From: a virus
Virus record (IMG/VR): IMGVR_UViG_3300023174_004510
Location: 1-35,147 of that record
Direction: 5' to 3' (one strand)
DNA: 35,147 nt
How positions within the stretch are numbered: the first letter of the stretch is position 1; every line of letters begins with the position of its first letter. Below are positions 15,549-24,650 of this stretch, one piece after another. The notes beneath the pieces were generated by a model. The model had not been told where the DNA came from. It saw only the letters and a program-made list of their open reading frames with translations, and did not search any database. The position numbers and the translations under genes were made by a program.

Positions 15549-16332
15549 AATTATGTCCTATAAAATTCCATAGTTGTTCGATTACATGTGATCGATCATG
15601 TTTTGGTATGCCATTAAAAATCCAATTGTATCCGTACTTAATAAAATACGGTGTTTGATCAACATTTAATTGCCAGTTATAAGCAAATAAATCTCGGCGA
15701 TGCATATGCGTTAATTTGTATGCCATGGGTAAATCGGTTTTAATCTCTACATTGTTAAGCTGTAACCAATAATTTAACGGGGTCTGTTCATTACCTTTTT
15801 TTACTAGTACATCTTGTAGTTGAATAAAAGATTCTTTATTAGCTTCGTACAATTCTTTAAAAGATTGTATTACATCGCGATGAGCTTTGTTAAAGATAAT
15901 GAATCCTGAATTAATATAGTTAGTCATATTCAATTCAAAATCGTTAAAGAAAGATTTATATCCTTGAATGCTTTGATATATCCAATTCATATTATCAAAA
16001 TCACGCCAGCCGACAAACTTACGGTCTGTTAATTCAAAGAAATTTGGAGCATCCCATTTATACATACATGTACTATCTACTAACGCAATTTGATCATAGT
16101 CTATACCTAAACTCTCTACTATATCAAACACGTATATAGCTTTTTGCCAATTTATCCGATACTTAATTAAATCTGGTTGGATAGGTGCATTAAACTCTAC
16201 GAACTCACAGTCAAATCGTTTACAGAAATGTTTCCACGTGGCTTTTGTATAGTCAAAGTATTTAAAGTCCCCATACTTATCGTTATGAGTTTCGTTTTTA
16301 ATACCTACCCAAAATATTACATTTTTTTTCAT
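15541..16332 (-). CDS. GT8-like paralogue with degenerate DxD
   Basis: 263 aa. Same block order as its downstream neighbour: KAIYVFDIVESLGIDYDQIALVD (as overlapping pieces), then VDSTCMYKWDAPNFFEL, INSGFIIFNKAHRDV and EQTPLNYWLQLN. The DxD is D86-S87-T88, so the second Asp is lost. It may use a different metal arrangement, act without metal, or be a non-catalytic partner of the 14799-15548 protein. The start at 16332 follows a 40-base non-coding gap, the largest within the island, with an AGATAAAAG leader. A local promoter there is possible but not identified. Confidence 0.65.
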   Translation of the reverse strand: MKKNVIFWVGIKNETHNDKYGDFKYFDYTKATWKHFCKRFDCEFVEFNAPIQPDLIKYRINWQKAIYVFDIVESLGIDYDQIALVDSTCMYKWDAPNFFELTDRKFVGWRDFDNMNWIYQSIQGYKSFFNDFELNMTNYINSGFIIFNKAHRDVIQSFKELYEANKESFIQLQDVLVKKGNEQTPLNYWLQLNNVEIKTDLPMAYKLTHMHRRDLFAYNWQLNVDQTPYFIKYGYNWIFNGIPKHDRSHVIEQLWNFIGHNYE

Positions 16333-16372
16333 CTTTTATCTATATAGTCGTAATATAACAACTTTTTTACAA

Positions 16373-17467
16373 TTAACCTAATTTTTCTATACTTTTACAG
16401 AACGTTAATGCCGATTCAACTACCTGATGCATATCATAATACTTATACTCTGCTAATCGACCTCCAAATACTACATTACTTTCATTATCGGCTAACGTTT
16501 TATACTTAAGATACATCTCTTGATTATTAATATCGTTTATAGGATAATACGGTTCTTCGTTTTTACTCCATTCGATTGGATACTCTTTAGTGATAACAGT
16601 TTTATTTGATATGTCGTTATTAAAATGTTTATGTTCAATTATTCTAGTATACGGTACATCGATATCAGTATAATTAACAACTGAATGTCCTTGATGATTA
16701 TCATAATCTAATACTTGATGTTCAAACTTTAATGGCCGATATTCTAATTCACCGAACTGATAATCGTAAAATTTATCGATAGGGCCTGTGTATATTATTT
16801 TTTTAGCTAACGTATTATATGTTTCTTTATCTTTAAAATAGTCAGTATTTAATTTAATATCAATACCATGTAATAACTTTTCAAACAACTCAGTGTAACC
16901 GTTTTTCGGTATGCCTTGATAAGTATCAAAAAAGTAATTATTATCATATGTATATCGTACTGGTAGTCGTTTTATAATAAAGGCGGGTAATTCTTTAGAT
17001 GACTTCATCCATTGCTTTTCCGTGTATCCTTTAATTAACTTTTCATATACATCAGTTCCTACCAATGACAAAGCTTGTTCTTCCAGATTCGTAGGAGTAT
17101 CTTTATATCGTTGTGATTCAATAATTTGTTTAGCTTCATTCGGAGTATTAATATTCCATAACTTATTGAAAGTCCACATATTGAAAGGCAATGAATATAT
17201 TTCATCTTTATAATTGGCTACTACATGATGACGATATGTATTAAATTCTACAAATCGATTAACATAGTCCCATACCTCTTTATTAGATGTATGAAAAATA
17301 TGTGCTCCATATACATGTATGTTAATATCATGTAATTTAGTAGTATAACAATTACCACCTATATGTGATCGTTTTTCAATTACTAAACACTTATATCCTT
17401 TATCAGTAAGTTCACGTGCAGTTACCGCGCCATATATACCTGAACCTATAATTAAATAATCGTACAT
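16373..17467 (-). CDS. glf: UDP-galactopyranose mutase
   Basis: 364 aa, the normal length. FAD-binding loop IIGSGIYGAVTARELTDKG at 6-24, IEKRSHIGGNCYT, GAHIFHTSN (the HxxH segment near the flavin), IKGYTEKQW, RLPVRYTYDNNYF, and the C-terminal VVFGGRLAEYKYYDMHQV with the conserved FAD-pyrophosphate arginine. The enzyme interconverts UDP-galactopyranose and UDP-galactofuranose. It needs reduced flavin, so depends on host reductants. It sits 1 nt past the GT-like gene 17467-18348 (stop/start overlap), implying a galactofuranose in the phage-directed glycan. Confidence 0.96.
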   Translation of the reverse strand: MYDYLIIGSGIYGAVTARELTDKGYKCLVIEKRSHIGGNCYTTKLHDINIHVYGAHIFHTSNKEVWDYVNRFVEFNTYRHHVVANYKDEIYSLPFNMWTFNKLWNINTPNEAKQIIESQRYKDTPTNLEEQALSLVGTDVYEKLIKGYTEKQWMKSSKELPAFIIKRLPVRYTYDNNYFFDTYQGIPKNGYTELFEKLLHGIDIKLNTDYFKDKETYNTLAKKIIYTGPIDKFYDYQFGELEYRPLKFEHQVLDYDNHQGHSVVNYTDIDVPYTRIIEHKHFNNDISNKTVITKEYPIEWSKNEEPYYPINDINNQEMYLKYKTLADNESNVVFGGRLAEYKYYDMHQVVESALTFCKSIEKLG

Positions 17468-18348
17468 TAGTTGAAGGTCTTTAAATAATTAACATAATCA
17501 ATATTCACAACTACTTCTAAAGAAGTTCTATGTTTTAAGTCAGCCATTATATTTAATCCATATTGCCAAACCGCTCCTCCATATGTTTCTTTAGCATATT
17601 CAATAGTATCACGTATAGATGTACTATCAGACTTTGTGAAATATGGGTAATCAGGCGGTACTAAATTCATCGCTGCTACATCATATGAATGTACAATATT
17701 TGACCCTACGGCAGCTGCTGTTGATATTTTAGTATTTGGTTTGAAAAGAAATTGTGCAGTATCAGATGGTCTCACAGAGTAATGACATGTATACATTGGA
17801 GAAGTGCTAGTCTGTGCTCCCCATTCATTAACTATAGTTAGTTCTGGTATTTGTTCTTCGTAAAATAATCCGCCATCATGTCCTAAAGATCCTATATAAG
17901 CTAAACTAAAAGAATCTTTGTTAAACTTATCAATATTAGCAAGATGACGTTTATCCCAGTGATGAGGAATAAATACTGCATTAATATTTTTGTTAATATG
18001 ATTGATTGCAATTGTCATCTCAATCGTCGGCGTAATTATACCGGTCCATGGTAACGCACATACATCATGAATAGAATAATCGCCGTTAGCTACCGCATCT
18101 ACTATATCGAGTATTAATATATTATTGTTACGTTTTAATATTTCAAATTCGCGTGATGTACACGATTTAATAAATACTACAATTGAGTCGTGTAATGTAT
18201 TCCATACATTCGTAATATCAGTATCATCGGACTTACCAATAAGAAACTCACTATCATATCCAAGTACTTTTAATTGTTCGGATATATCTTGGCCGCGATT
18301 GACAGCCGAACCACGTCTATTATAAGAACGAAATATTATTTTTTTCAT
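17467..18348 (-). CDS. Glycosyltransferase-like protein, family uncertain
   Basis: 293 aa. The first strand-loop (KKIIFRSYNRRGSAVNRGQD) and WTGIITPTIEMTIAINH then VFIPHHWDK resemble the acceptor side and inter-domain boundary of GT-B enzymes. AYIGSLGHDGG and KPNTKISTAAAVGSNIVHSY (a K-x-N-x-K segment before Gly) resemble the donor side. A clear E-x7-E motif is absent. It overlaps gmd upstream by ATGA and glf downstream. Function inferred from this partial resemblance and the cluster. Confidence 0.5.
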   Translation of the reverse strand: MKKIIFRSYNRRGSAVNRGQDISEQLKVLGYDSEFLIGKSDDTDITNVWNTLHDSIVVFIKSCTSREFEILKRNNNILILDIVDAVANGDYSIHDVCALPWTGIITPTIEMTIAINHINKNINAVFIPHHWDKRHLANIDKFNKDSFSLAYIGSLGHDGGLFYEEQIPELTIVNEWGAQTSTSPMYTCHYSVRPSDTAQFLFKPNTKISTAAAVGSNIVHSYDVAAMNLVPPDYPYFTKSDSTSIRDTIEYAKETYGGAVWQYGLNIMADLKHRTSLEVVVNIDYVNYLKTFN

Positions 18349-19334
18349 ATGTTAGCTTTATGTTTTAATTCATTTAACCAATAATCGATCATTTCATCTA
18401 ACATACTTTCAAAATTATATTCATGAGACCATCCTGTAGCTTGAACCAGCTTCGATGAATCACCTTTTAAGTTATGTAACTCCTCTGGTCTTAAAAACTT
18501 TTCATCTTGTTTTACATACTCGGACCAATGTAATCCTAATCTAGTAAAGACGTAGTTAACAAGTTCTCTCACAGAATGAGATACGCCAGTAGCACATACG
18601 TAATCATCTGGGCTATCTAATTGTAATATCTCCCACATCGCCTTTACATAGTCTTTAGCATGTCCCCAGTCACGAGTCGCCTCGAGATTACCTAATTTCA
18701 ATTCGTTAGAAAGTCCTAATTTAATCTTAACTGCTTCTTTACATACTTTATTTGTCACAAAGTTCGTACCTCGTCTCGGTGATTCATGATTAAATAAAAT
18801 ACCATTTGAGATAAACATACCGTAAGAATGCCTATAGTTTCGACTTATATTATAAGCAAATACTTTAGCACAACCATATGGTGATACTGGATTCATTGCT
18901 GTTGTTTCTCGTTGGAATCCATCGGCATCAATAGAATTACCAAACATCTCAGATGAGGACGCTTGATATATCTTTGTATGGGGAGACACCATTCTAACTG
19001 CCTCTAATACATTTAAAGCTCCTATAGCAGTTGCATTGATCGTATATACTGGTTGATCGAAGCTAATTCTAACATGAGATTGAGCAGCTAAATTGTATAA
19101 CTCATCTGGCTGAATATTACTAATAACTCTTATTAACGATGCTAAATCAGTTAAATCTGCATATTCTAATTTAAGCTTTGTATATATATCATCTGTAATA
19201 CGAGCCGTTTGATTTTCTGCTACAGAATTACGTTTCAATATTCCCCATACCTCATATCCTTTTTCTAGCAAAAATTCTGCTAAGTACGACCCATCCTGGC
19301 CATTGATTCCTGTTATTAACGCTTTCTTAACCAT
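18345..19334 (-). CDS. gmd: GDP-mannose 4,6-dehydratase
   Basis: 329 aa, typical of the family. NADP loop GINGQDGSYL (G9, G12, G15), ADLTD at 59-63, QASSSEMFG (S127/S128 and E129) and Y153-x3-K157 in SPYGCAKVFA, plus RNYRHSYGMFISNGILFNHE (read in parts), SPRRGTNFVT and the LGNLEATRDWGHAKDYV signature. It converts GDP-D-mannose to GDP-4-keto-6-deoxy-D-mannose. It is the first step to both GDP-L-fucose and GDP-colitose. GDP-mannose synthesis genes (manA, manB, manC) are not in the window, so the substrate is presumably from the host. It overlaps the ColD-like gene by 8 nt. Confidence 0.96.
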   Translation of the reverse strand: MVKKALITGINGQDGSYLAEFLLEKGYEVWGILKRNSVAENQTARITDDIYTKLKLEYADLTDLASLIRVISNIQPDELYNLAAQSHVRISFDQPVYTINATAIGALNVLEAVRMVSPHTKIYQASSSEMFGNSIDADGFQRETTAMNPVSPYGCAKVFAYNISRNYRHSYGMFISNGILFNHESPRRGTNFVTNKVCKEAVKIKLGLSNELKLGNLEATRDWGHAKDYVKAMWEILQLDSPDDYVCATGVSHSVRELVNYVFTRLGLHWSEYVKQDEKFLRPEELHNLKGDSSKLVQATGWSHEYNFESMLDEMIDYWLNELKHKANI

Positions 19335-20496
19335 TGTTTACTATTTTTATTATCATATCAAGTTCTTCTTTTGTTAAATCCTGATGGTTAGGAATATAAA
19401 ATCCATGCTCATCTATTAACTCACAATTTTTTAGTACCGGTGTAACAAAATTTTCATACCAAAATGGTTTACTAGCTAAATTTCCAGCAATTAACGGTCT
19501 ACATTCAATGTTATTAGCAATTAAGTTAGCTATAATATTTTTCTTGTTTTTAGATACAATTGGCATAGCAAAGTTTGAAACAAATGTATTCGTATTTATC
19601 TGAATATTCAACATGTTATGGTCTATTCCATCAAGATAATATTTAAAGTTAGAATTTCTAATTTTGCTAAAATTATCTAACTTATCTATAGCACGTAAAC
19701 CGATATACGCTTGTAAATCAGTTGATCTTAGATTCATACCAGGAAGATAAAAGTTATATAAATTATCAAATGTATTCACATCATACTTCAATTGAAATTC
19801 ATTTTGTTTATGCCATGGCAGGTCACGTACCCATCCATGACTTCTCATCATCAGTAAAGTATAATAAAATTCTTCGTCATCTGTATTAATAAATCCTCCT
19901 TCGATAGTACTTAAATGATGACCAAAATACATTGAAAAAAATGATGCTAGACCAAACGTACCTAGGTACTTATCCTGATATTTTGATCCCATACTTTCAC
20001 AAACATCTTCTAATAATAAAACATCGTACTTGTTACATAACTCAACTACTCGATTCATGTCAGGTACTAGTCCTAATACAGATACTAGTATAAGAACGCT
20101 AGGTGATTCTGTTTTAAATATTTCTTCTAACGAATCTAAATCACAAGACAAATCAGTTAAATTACAATCACATAGTATTGGCTCTAGACCTAAAATAATA
20201 GGAGATGATAAATCAGTGGCCCAGCTTAATGACGGTACCACTATTTTATTATTTTTTAATTTATGTGTAAATTTTAACGCTGCCAATGTTAAAAATATTG
20301 ATGAGGAGCCTGAGTTAACAAATACAGAATATTTAGTACCTAATTTGTTAGCCCATTTTTCTTCTAACTGTACAGTTAAATTACCTTTTGTTAGTTTAGG
20401 AATTTCATCTTGAGATAGCCAATTTATCAAAGATTTGATATCATGATTATCGATAGTATCGCTTACTAACTTAATTGTTTTCGAAAACTGCTTCAT
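19327..20496 (-). CDS. colD: ColD-type PLP-dependent 3-dehydratase (Lys replaced by His)
   Basis: 389 aa, about the length of E. coli ColD. DegT fold with NSGSSSIFLT (61-70) and LLEDVCESMG (D164 for the PLP pyridine). At the Schiff-base position the sequence reads MYFGHHLSTIEGG: H193 replaces the usual lysine. In this superfamily a His here marks sugar 3-dehydratases (ColD, and the E1/RfbH type), which use PLP or PMP to remove the C3 hydroxyl. With Gmd and an Fcl/ColC-like enzyme next to it, the predicted substrate is GDP-4-keto-6-deoxymannose. It overlaps gmd and the ColC-like gene. The change is coherent, so it is not decay. Confidence 0.85.
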   Translation of the reverse strand: MKQFSKTIKLVSDTIDNHDIKSLINWLSQDEIPKLTKGNLTVQLEEKWANKLGTKYSVFVNSGSSSIFLTLAALKFTHKLKNNKIVVPSLSWATDLSSPIILGLEPILCDCNLTDLSCDLDSLEEIFKTESPSVLILVSVLGLVPDMNRVVELCNKYDVLLLEDVCESMGSKYQDKYLGTFGLASFFSMYFGHHLSTIEGGFINTDDEEFYYTLLMMRSHGWVRDLPWHKQNEFQLKYDVNTFDNLYNFYLPGMNLRSTDLQAYIGLRAIDKLDNFSKIRNSNFKYYLDGIDHNMLNIQINTNTFVSNFAMPIVSKNKKNIIANLIANNIECRPLIAGNLASKPFWYENFVTPVLKNCELIDEHGFYIPNHQDLTKEELDMIIKIVNNG

Positions 20497-21376
20497 ATAC
20501 TTCTTTTATACCTTGCGTTAATGATGTGAATTGAAAATCTGGAAAATATGTTTTAAATTTATCTATAGATACATCTTTCCTATATTGCCCATCAGGCATT
20601 GTATTATCATACTCTATTTCAAAATGATCTAAATTTAATGCGTTCAATGTGATACGTGCTATATTGTCAATTGTCAAATTATCCGGAAATGCTATGTTAA
20701 AACATTCGTATAGATTATTTTCTATCATGTCCACTATTACTCTGGCCAAATCTTTAGCATATAACACTTGTCTATATACTTTCCCTGTACCATATAACGT
20801 AATTTTAGATTTACCAGCAATTCTAGCTTCATGAATTTTTTTAAGTAACGCAGCTATAAAATGACTTCTATCATTAAACTTATCATGTATACCGTATAAA
20901 TTACATGGTATTACATAACAATAATTTTTATTGTATTGACTCCGAATCGAATCAATATGAGCTGCCATACCGCGTTTAGCAATTCCATAAGTAAAGTTAG
21001 TCTTTGTAGGTTTACCGTCATGGATTGATTCTTCTAACATTGGATATGAATCAGCGATATCTGGGTATATGCATGTACTCAATAATCCTATAAACTTATC
21101 GACGTTATACTTTAAACAGCTGTTAATTAAATTTGTATTTATAAGCACGTTATCCGAATAATACTCTGTTTGATGTTTAATGTTATCAAAAATACCTCCT
21201 ACCCGCGCGGCGGTATGAATTACAATATCAGGTCTAATTGTTTCGACCATGGTATCGGTAGAGACGCTATTTGTTAAATCATAGTCCATTGAGGTCATGA
21301 ATATAGCATCTGGCATCAATTTTCTTAATTCCTTACCAACTTGACCCGATCCACCCGTTACTAATATTTTTTGCAT
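20471..21376 (-). CDS. fcl: GDP-L-fucose synthase / GDP-colitose synthase-like epimerase-reductase
   Basis: 301 aa. NADP loop GGSGQVG at 8-14, LLSTCIYPD with S100 and C102, Y130-x3-K134 in TYGIAKRG, CNLYGIHDKF, and SHFIAALLKKIHEAR with H172. These match the Ser, Cys, Tyr, Lys and His catalytic set of Fcl/WcaG, which epimerises C3/C5 and reduces C4. ColC, which acts on the 3-deoxy product of ColD, is a homologue with the same residues, so the two cannot be separated by eye. The gene overlaps the ColD-like gene by 26 nt and the GT10 gene by 16 nt. Confidence 0.9.
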   Translation of the reverse strand: MQKILVTGGSGQVGKELRKLMPDAIFMTSMDYDLTNSVSTDTMVETIRPDIVIHTAARVGGIFDNIKHQTEYYSDNVLINTNLINSCLKYNVDKFIGLLSTCIYPDIADSYPMLEESIHDGKPTKTNFTYGIAKRGMAAHIDSIRSQYNKNYCYVIPCNLYGIHDKFNDRSHFIAALLKKIHEARIAGKSKITLYGTGKVYRQVLYAKDLARVIVDMIENNLYECFNIAFPDNLTIDNIARITLNALNLDHFEIEYDNTMPDGQYRKDVSIDKFKTYFPDFQFTSLTQGIKEVYEAVFENN

Positions 21377-22209
21377 ATTATATTTAATTTTTTAAAGATG
21401 TTTTCATACATCCAATCTTCTGATAAAATGTATTGCTGTGCTAGTTTAAAATTTTCTTTAACATATGGTAACATGTCCATATATAAGTTTTTATCAAGTG
21501 TTTTTAGTATATCATCTATTTCGGTTACATCATTAAATAGAATCATGCCACGCGTATCAAAATAATCACCAATCGAAGGCATACCATAGTATATCGGAAT
21601 CGTGCCAACCATTAATGGATTAATAATTTTTTCTGAAAAGTGATAGTCACGTGTTTGATTTTCCATTGCAATATGAAACATGTAATCAATCAATCCTTTA
21701 CTAATAGGATCGACTGGATTATATCCACGGCCCATTACATCAATAACATTGCTATGTTTTTGTATAATTTCATGTCGTTTATAATGGTCTGGTACATTAC
21801 GTTTACCAGATGTTATAATCGAAACCAATTTAGTTTTTTGATGATCGACTTTTCTATTTTCTAATTCAATCCAACAACCTCCGAACGGATAGTATATAAA
21901 ATTTTCTCCTTTATCTAAAAGTTGTTTATCATTAATTAATACGTAATCGAATAAATGATTGTTCTCCATTAACCATTGATACCGAGCTGGTTGTTTAATA
22001 TATGGTTCAATCATCCATGCGATACGACGCTTATGTCCCCGACTGGGATGCATGACATGGCTATCAGTATAAAATACTAAATCTTCTATATCCGATACAT
22101 TGCGATCCCACTCAATATATTTTGAAAATGAAGTAGGCGGCATCGGATTATTACTATACATGCAATGTGCAAACGAAGTATCGATTATTTTTAATTTTAA
22201 TTTACTCAT
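21361..22209 (-). CDS. GT10-family fucosyltransferase-like
   Basis: 282 aa. The GT10 C-terminal signature is present: FHIAMENQTRDYHFSEKI (178-195) then PLMVGTIPIYYGMPSIGDYF; E183-N184, E193-K194 and P205-x-Y-Y-G match the alpha-1,3/4-fucosyltransferase nucleotide-binding block, with YHFSEK where family members have Y-x-TEK. It uses GDP-fucose in known members. GDP-colitose is an alternative donor here because of the adjacent ColD-like gene. No membrane anchor. It overlaps the GT11 gene by ATGA. Confidence 0.85.
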   Translation of the reverse strand: MSKLKLKIIDTSFAHCMYSNNPMPPTSFSKYIEWDRNVSDIEDLVFYTDSHVMHPSRGHKRRIAWMIEPYIKQPARYQWLMENNHLFDYVLINDKQLLDKGENFIYYPFGGCWIELENRKVDHQKTKLVSIITSGKRNVPDHYKRHEIIQKHSNVIDVMGRGYNPVDPISKGLIDYMFHIAMENQTRDYHFSEKIINPLMVGTIPIYYGMPSIGDYFDTRGMILFNDVTEIDDILKTLDKNLYMDMLPYVKENFKLAQQYILSEDWMYENIFKKLNIICKKY

Positions 22210-22967
22210 ATTACAGTCCAGTTATCACAGTATATATTTTCTGTTTTTAATTTTTTATCATACCCGAACCATTTTTTAGGGGCAATAACTTTTTTATTAG
22301 AATTCGTGTTTAAATATGCTGCCCACCATGAAAACGATGAATTAGCAATAATATTATGCTTGCATAGTGACATTAAATATAGGTCAACGTAATCATATTC
22401 ATTTTCGATAAAAATAAGCTTATCATGTTTGAAATTTTCTTTACACCATTTAATGTCATCGCTAAATACTACAAATGTAGCATCTGGAAAATATGAAAAT
22501 GCTGTATCGTAATACTCTATATCTTGTATCGGAAATTTATTTAACTTTTGTAGATAGTCTCCATGCCGAACATGTACTGCAACTGTATTATCATTTTCTA
22601 AAATATCTCTATACTTTAACTTAATGTAGTCATATGTGCTAGGGTCTATTGAAAATAGATCTAACATATATGCCCGATGAAGATATTTTGATGATTGGAA
22701 ATATCCGTCTAATAGTACATTCTTAGAATATATAAGTTCCCTATACGAAAAGTCTCTAGGTTCTATAAGTATAGAATCGACGATTGGCTTACCAATTTTA
22801 ACATTGCGTAGAATATTGTTTTTATATGTATGTATACCTTGATGTACCTTAACGCTAGACTCGAAATCAAATATAGCTATATCATCATGAAATAATGCTA
22901 ATGTAGAAGCTGCTCCGATCTGAAATAAATAATTTCCTAAACCGCCTTGTAAAATAGTAGTTACCAT
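22206..22967 (-). CDS. GT11-family (alpha-1,2-fucosyltransferase-like) enzyme
   Basis: 253 aa, a little shorter than bacterial GT11 (about 280-300). Motifs in order: QGGLGNYLFQ (7-16), VHVRHGDY (H132, R134, D137; the family HxRRxD has His in place of one Arg), NSSFSWWAAYLN and KKWFG. The fold is GT-B, using GDP-fucose, and some bacterial GT11 members transfer colitose. It sits in the same overlapping string as the GDP-sugar synthesis genes, which suggests a shared donor. It ends 1 nt before the GT25 gene begins its reverse order, with the start at 22967. Confidence 0.9.
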   Translation of the reverse strand: MVTTILQGGLGNYLFQIGAASTLALFHDDIAIFDFESSVKVHQGIHTYKNNILRNVKIGKPIVDSILIEPRDFSYRELIYSKNVLLDGYFQSSKYLHRAYMLDLFSIDPSTYDYIKLKYRDILENDNTVAVHVRHGDYLQKLNKFPIQDIEYYDTAFSYFPDATFVVFSDDIKWCKENFKHDKLIFIENEYDYVDLYLMSLCKHNIIANSSFSWWAAYLNTNSNKKVIAPKKWFGYDKKLKTENIYCDNWTVI

Positions 22968-22968
22968 A

Positions 22969-23634
22969 TTAAATACTAGTATCGTTTAAAATTTTATCAT
23001 ATGCAGCTGCTAATCCATAGTAACAGTCAGAATGAATTAAATCACTATAACCCGATCTTTGATCTGCTATACATGGATACACCCCATACGTATTACCCCG
23101 GGGCTGTATCGTATGCATATAGAATACGTCTATATTTAATCGATTAGGATTCGAATAACGCCAATTTGGTCCATCTATCCATTGGCAATTTTCATATGTG
23201 TTAAGTATAATATCATATACAGCTGAATTGATAATATATGCATGAGTGGCTTTAGCAGATGTTATCGATGCTAAATTTGTATCAATTAATCGATTATCGG
23301 TACCGCGTAAGTTAGCCCCTAGATATAGTATATCAAATTTGATATCTCGGTTTGATATTTGAGTAAGTGATGCATTTAAAATGTCCATTGTATCCGAAAC
23401 AAACCTAACATCGTCCTCGAGAATCAATACATTGTTATAATTTCTATTTTTAGCTAATTTAATACACTCGTAATGCGATTTAGTACACCCGATTATACCT
23501 GGTTGAATGTTAGCAGCTGATATACGTTCGACATCGTTGTCAATGCCTAACTTTTTAAATTCCTGTTTAGATTCTTCCCATCGGTCTGGTCTCGAATCTA
23601 AATTTATACAAAATATTTTATCTACATGTTTCAA
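22969..23634 (-). CDS. GT25-family glycosyltransferase
   Basis: 221 aa. INLDSRPDRW at 10-19 is the classic GT25 opening and LILEDDVRF at 71-79 the metal-binding EDD motif. IIGCTKSHYECIKLAKN is the family block preceding it. Known GT25 members transfer galactose and related sugars in LOS/LPS. GVYPCIADQRSGYSDL near the C-terminus also matches the family. The gene overlaps the GT-B-like gene upstream by ATGA and precedes GT11 after a 1-nt gap. Cytoplasmic, no signal. Confidence 0.88.
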   Translation of the reverse strand: MKHVDKIFCINLDSRPDRWEESKQEFKKLGIDNDVERISAANIQPGIIGCTKSHYECIKLAKNRNYNNVLILEDDVRFVSDTMDILNASLTQISNRDIKFDILYLGANLRGTDNRLIDTNLASITSAKATHAYIINSAVYDIILNTYENCQWIDGPNWRYSNPNRLNIDVFYMHTIQPRGNTYGVYPCIADQRSGYSDLIHSDCYYGLAAAYDKILNDTSI

Positions 23635-24650
23635 ACAGTGACTCCTTTTAATTTTTTAAACACTTCATATATATGAATCGCTACAGTATTTGGATGCATA
23701 ACATCCTCGATCCTTTTTCTAGCATTTGATATAATATAAGAAAGTTTATCGTAATTTCCTAGTACCAATTCAATTTTTTCTTGTAAATTGCTAAAATCGT
23801 GATTACATGCTATATACGTTTCGCCATCGACAAATATATTTGGAACCGTATCAATATAACTCATATCAGGTTTAATCAAAATAGAACCAAACATCGCGGC
23901 TTCGATATCACGCGGCGCCATTTCACCATAACCATATGGAGCTATCATAACTTTTGATGCCATGATACGATTATAATATTCATCGATAGATACACGTTCG
24001 CCGTTTCGAAGTTTAGTAATATTAAATGGCAACCGATTTATAACATCAATAGCATTTTTACGATTACGATCGTAATGAACACTTTGAGGATATCCATGTT
24101 CATATACTGTATCTTTTGTAGGATATTGAAACATTGCGGATACATCATATTGTTTTTCGATATGATACCATTGCGGTTGTATACCTGCCCAATGAGTCAT
24201 TAACCAATTAGTACCTGATAATACTATACGATCTGAATATAGATCAAAGTCATTTAATGAATAATCACCTTCGCCCCAGTAATATCGTCCCAATTGCCAT
24301 CCTTGTTTATATAAACTACGATCCTTTAAAAGACTATTTTTTAATAGTAACAAGGCATTTGACTGTTTAAATACTTCGTATGAGCCGATCAATGAAGTAG
24401 AATCTTGGCCATCAATTAACATATAATCACCAGTAATCGATGATAAAAATTCTAATCCGTCGTTAACAGACTGCTCTAACGAAACCTTTTTATTAAGAAA
24501 ACTAGCTTGAGCTACCCAAGCATAGTCATATGAATCCCCAATCGTAAATTCAATTCCTATATCACGTAAACTATGTTGTGCATATAAAAATGGACGAAAT
24601 GTACATTCGTTACGATGTTTCTCCGATTCATACAATTTTATTTTTATCAT
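23631..24650 (-). CDS. GT-B-type glycosyltransferase
   Basis: 339 aa. The C-terminal half has the GT-B donor region: MASKVMIAPYGYGEMAPRDI followed by EAAMFGSILIKPD, a rearranged E-x-E type motif, and NIFVDGETYIACNHDFSNLQ. Residues 1-150 form the acceptor half; a TGDYMLIDGQDST segment is typical of some phage and capsule glycosyltransferases. The sugar cannot be predicted. It overlaps GT2 (24647-25276) and GT25 by ATGA each, so the three are probably co-translated. Confidence 0.75.
   Translation of the reverse strand: MIKIKLYESEKHRNECTFRPFLYAQHSLRDIGIEFTIGDSYDYAWVAQASFLNKKVSLEQSVNDGLEFLSSITGDYMLIDGQDSTSLIGSYEVFKQSNALLLLKNSLLKDRSLYKQGWQLGRYYWGEGDYSLNDFDLYSDRIVLSGTNWLMTHWAGIQPQWYHIEKQYDVSAMFQYPTKDTVYEHGYPQSVHYDRNRKNAIDVINRLPFNITKLRNGERVSIDEYYNRIMASKVMIAPYGYGEMAPRDIEAAMFGSILIKPDMSYIDTVPNIFVDGETYIACNHDFSNLQEKIELVLGNYDKLSYIISNARKRIEDVMHPNTVAIHIYEVFKKLKGVTV

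Noticed and set aside
20030-20413. A 127-codon plus-strand frame opposite the ColD-like gene
   Set aside because: It is fully antisense to a gene with clear catalytic motifs and shows no recognisable domain; AT-rich coding DNA produces such frames by chance.
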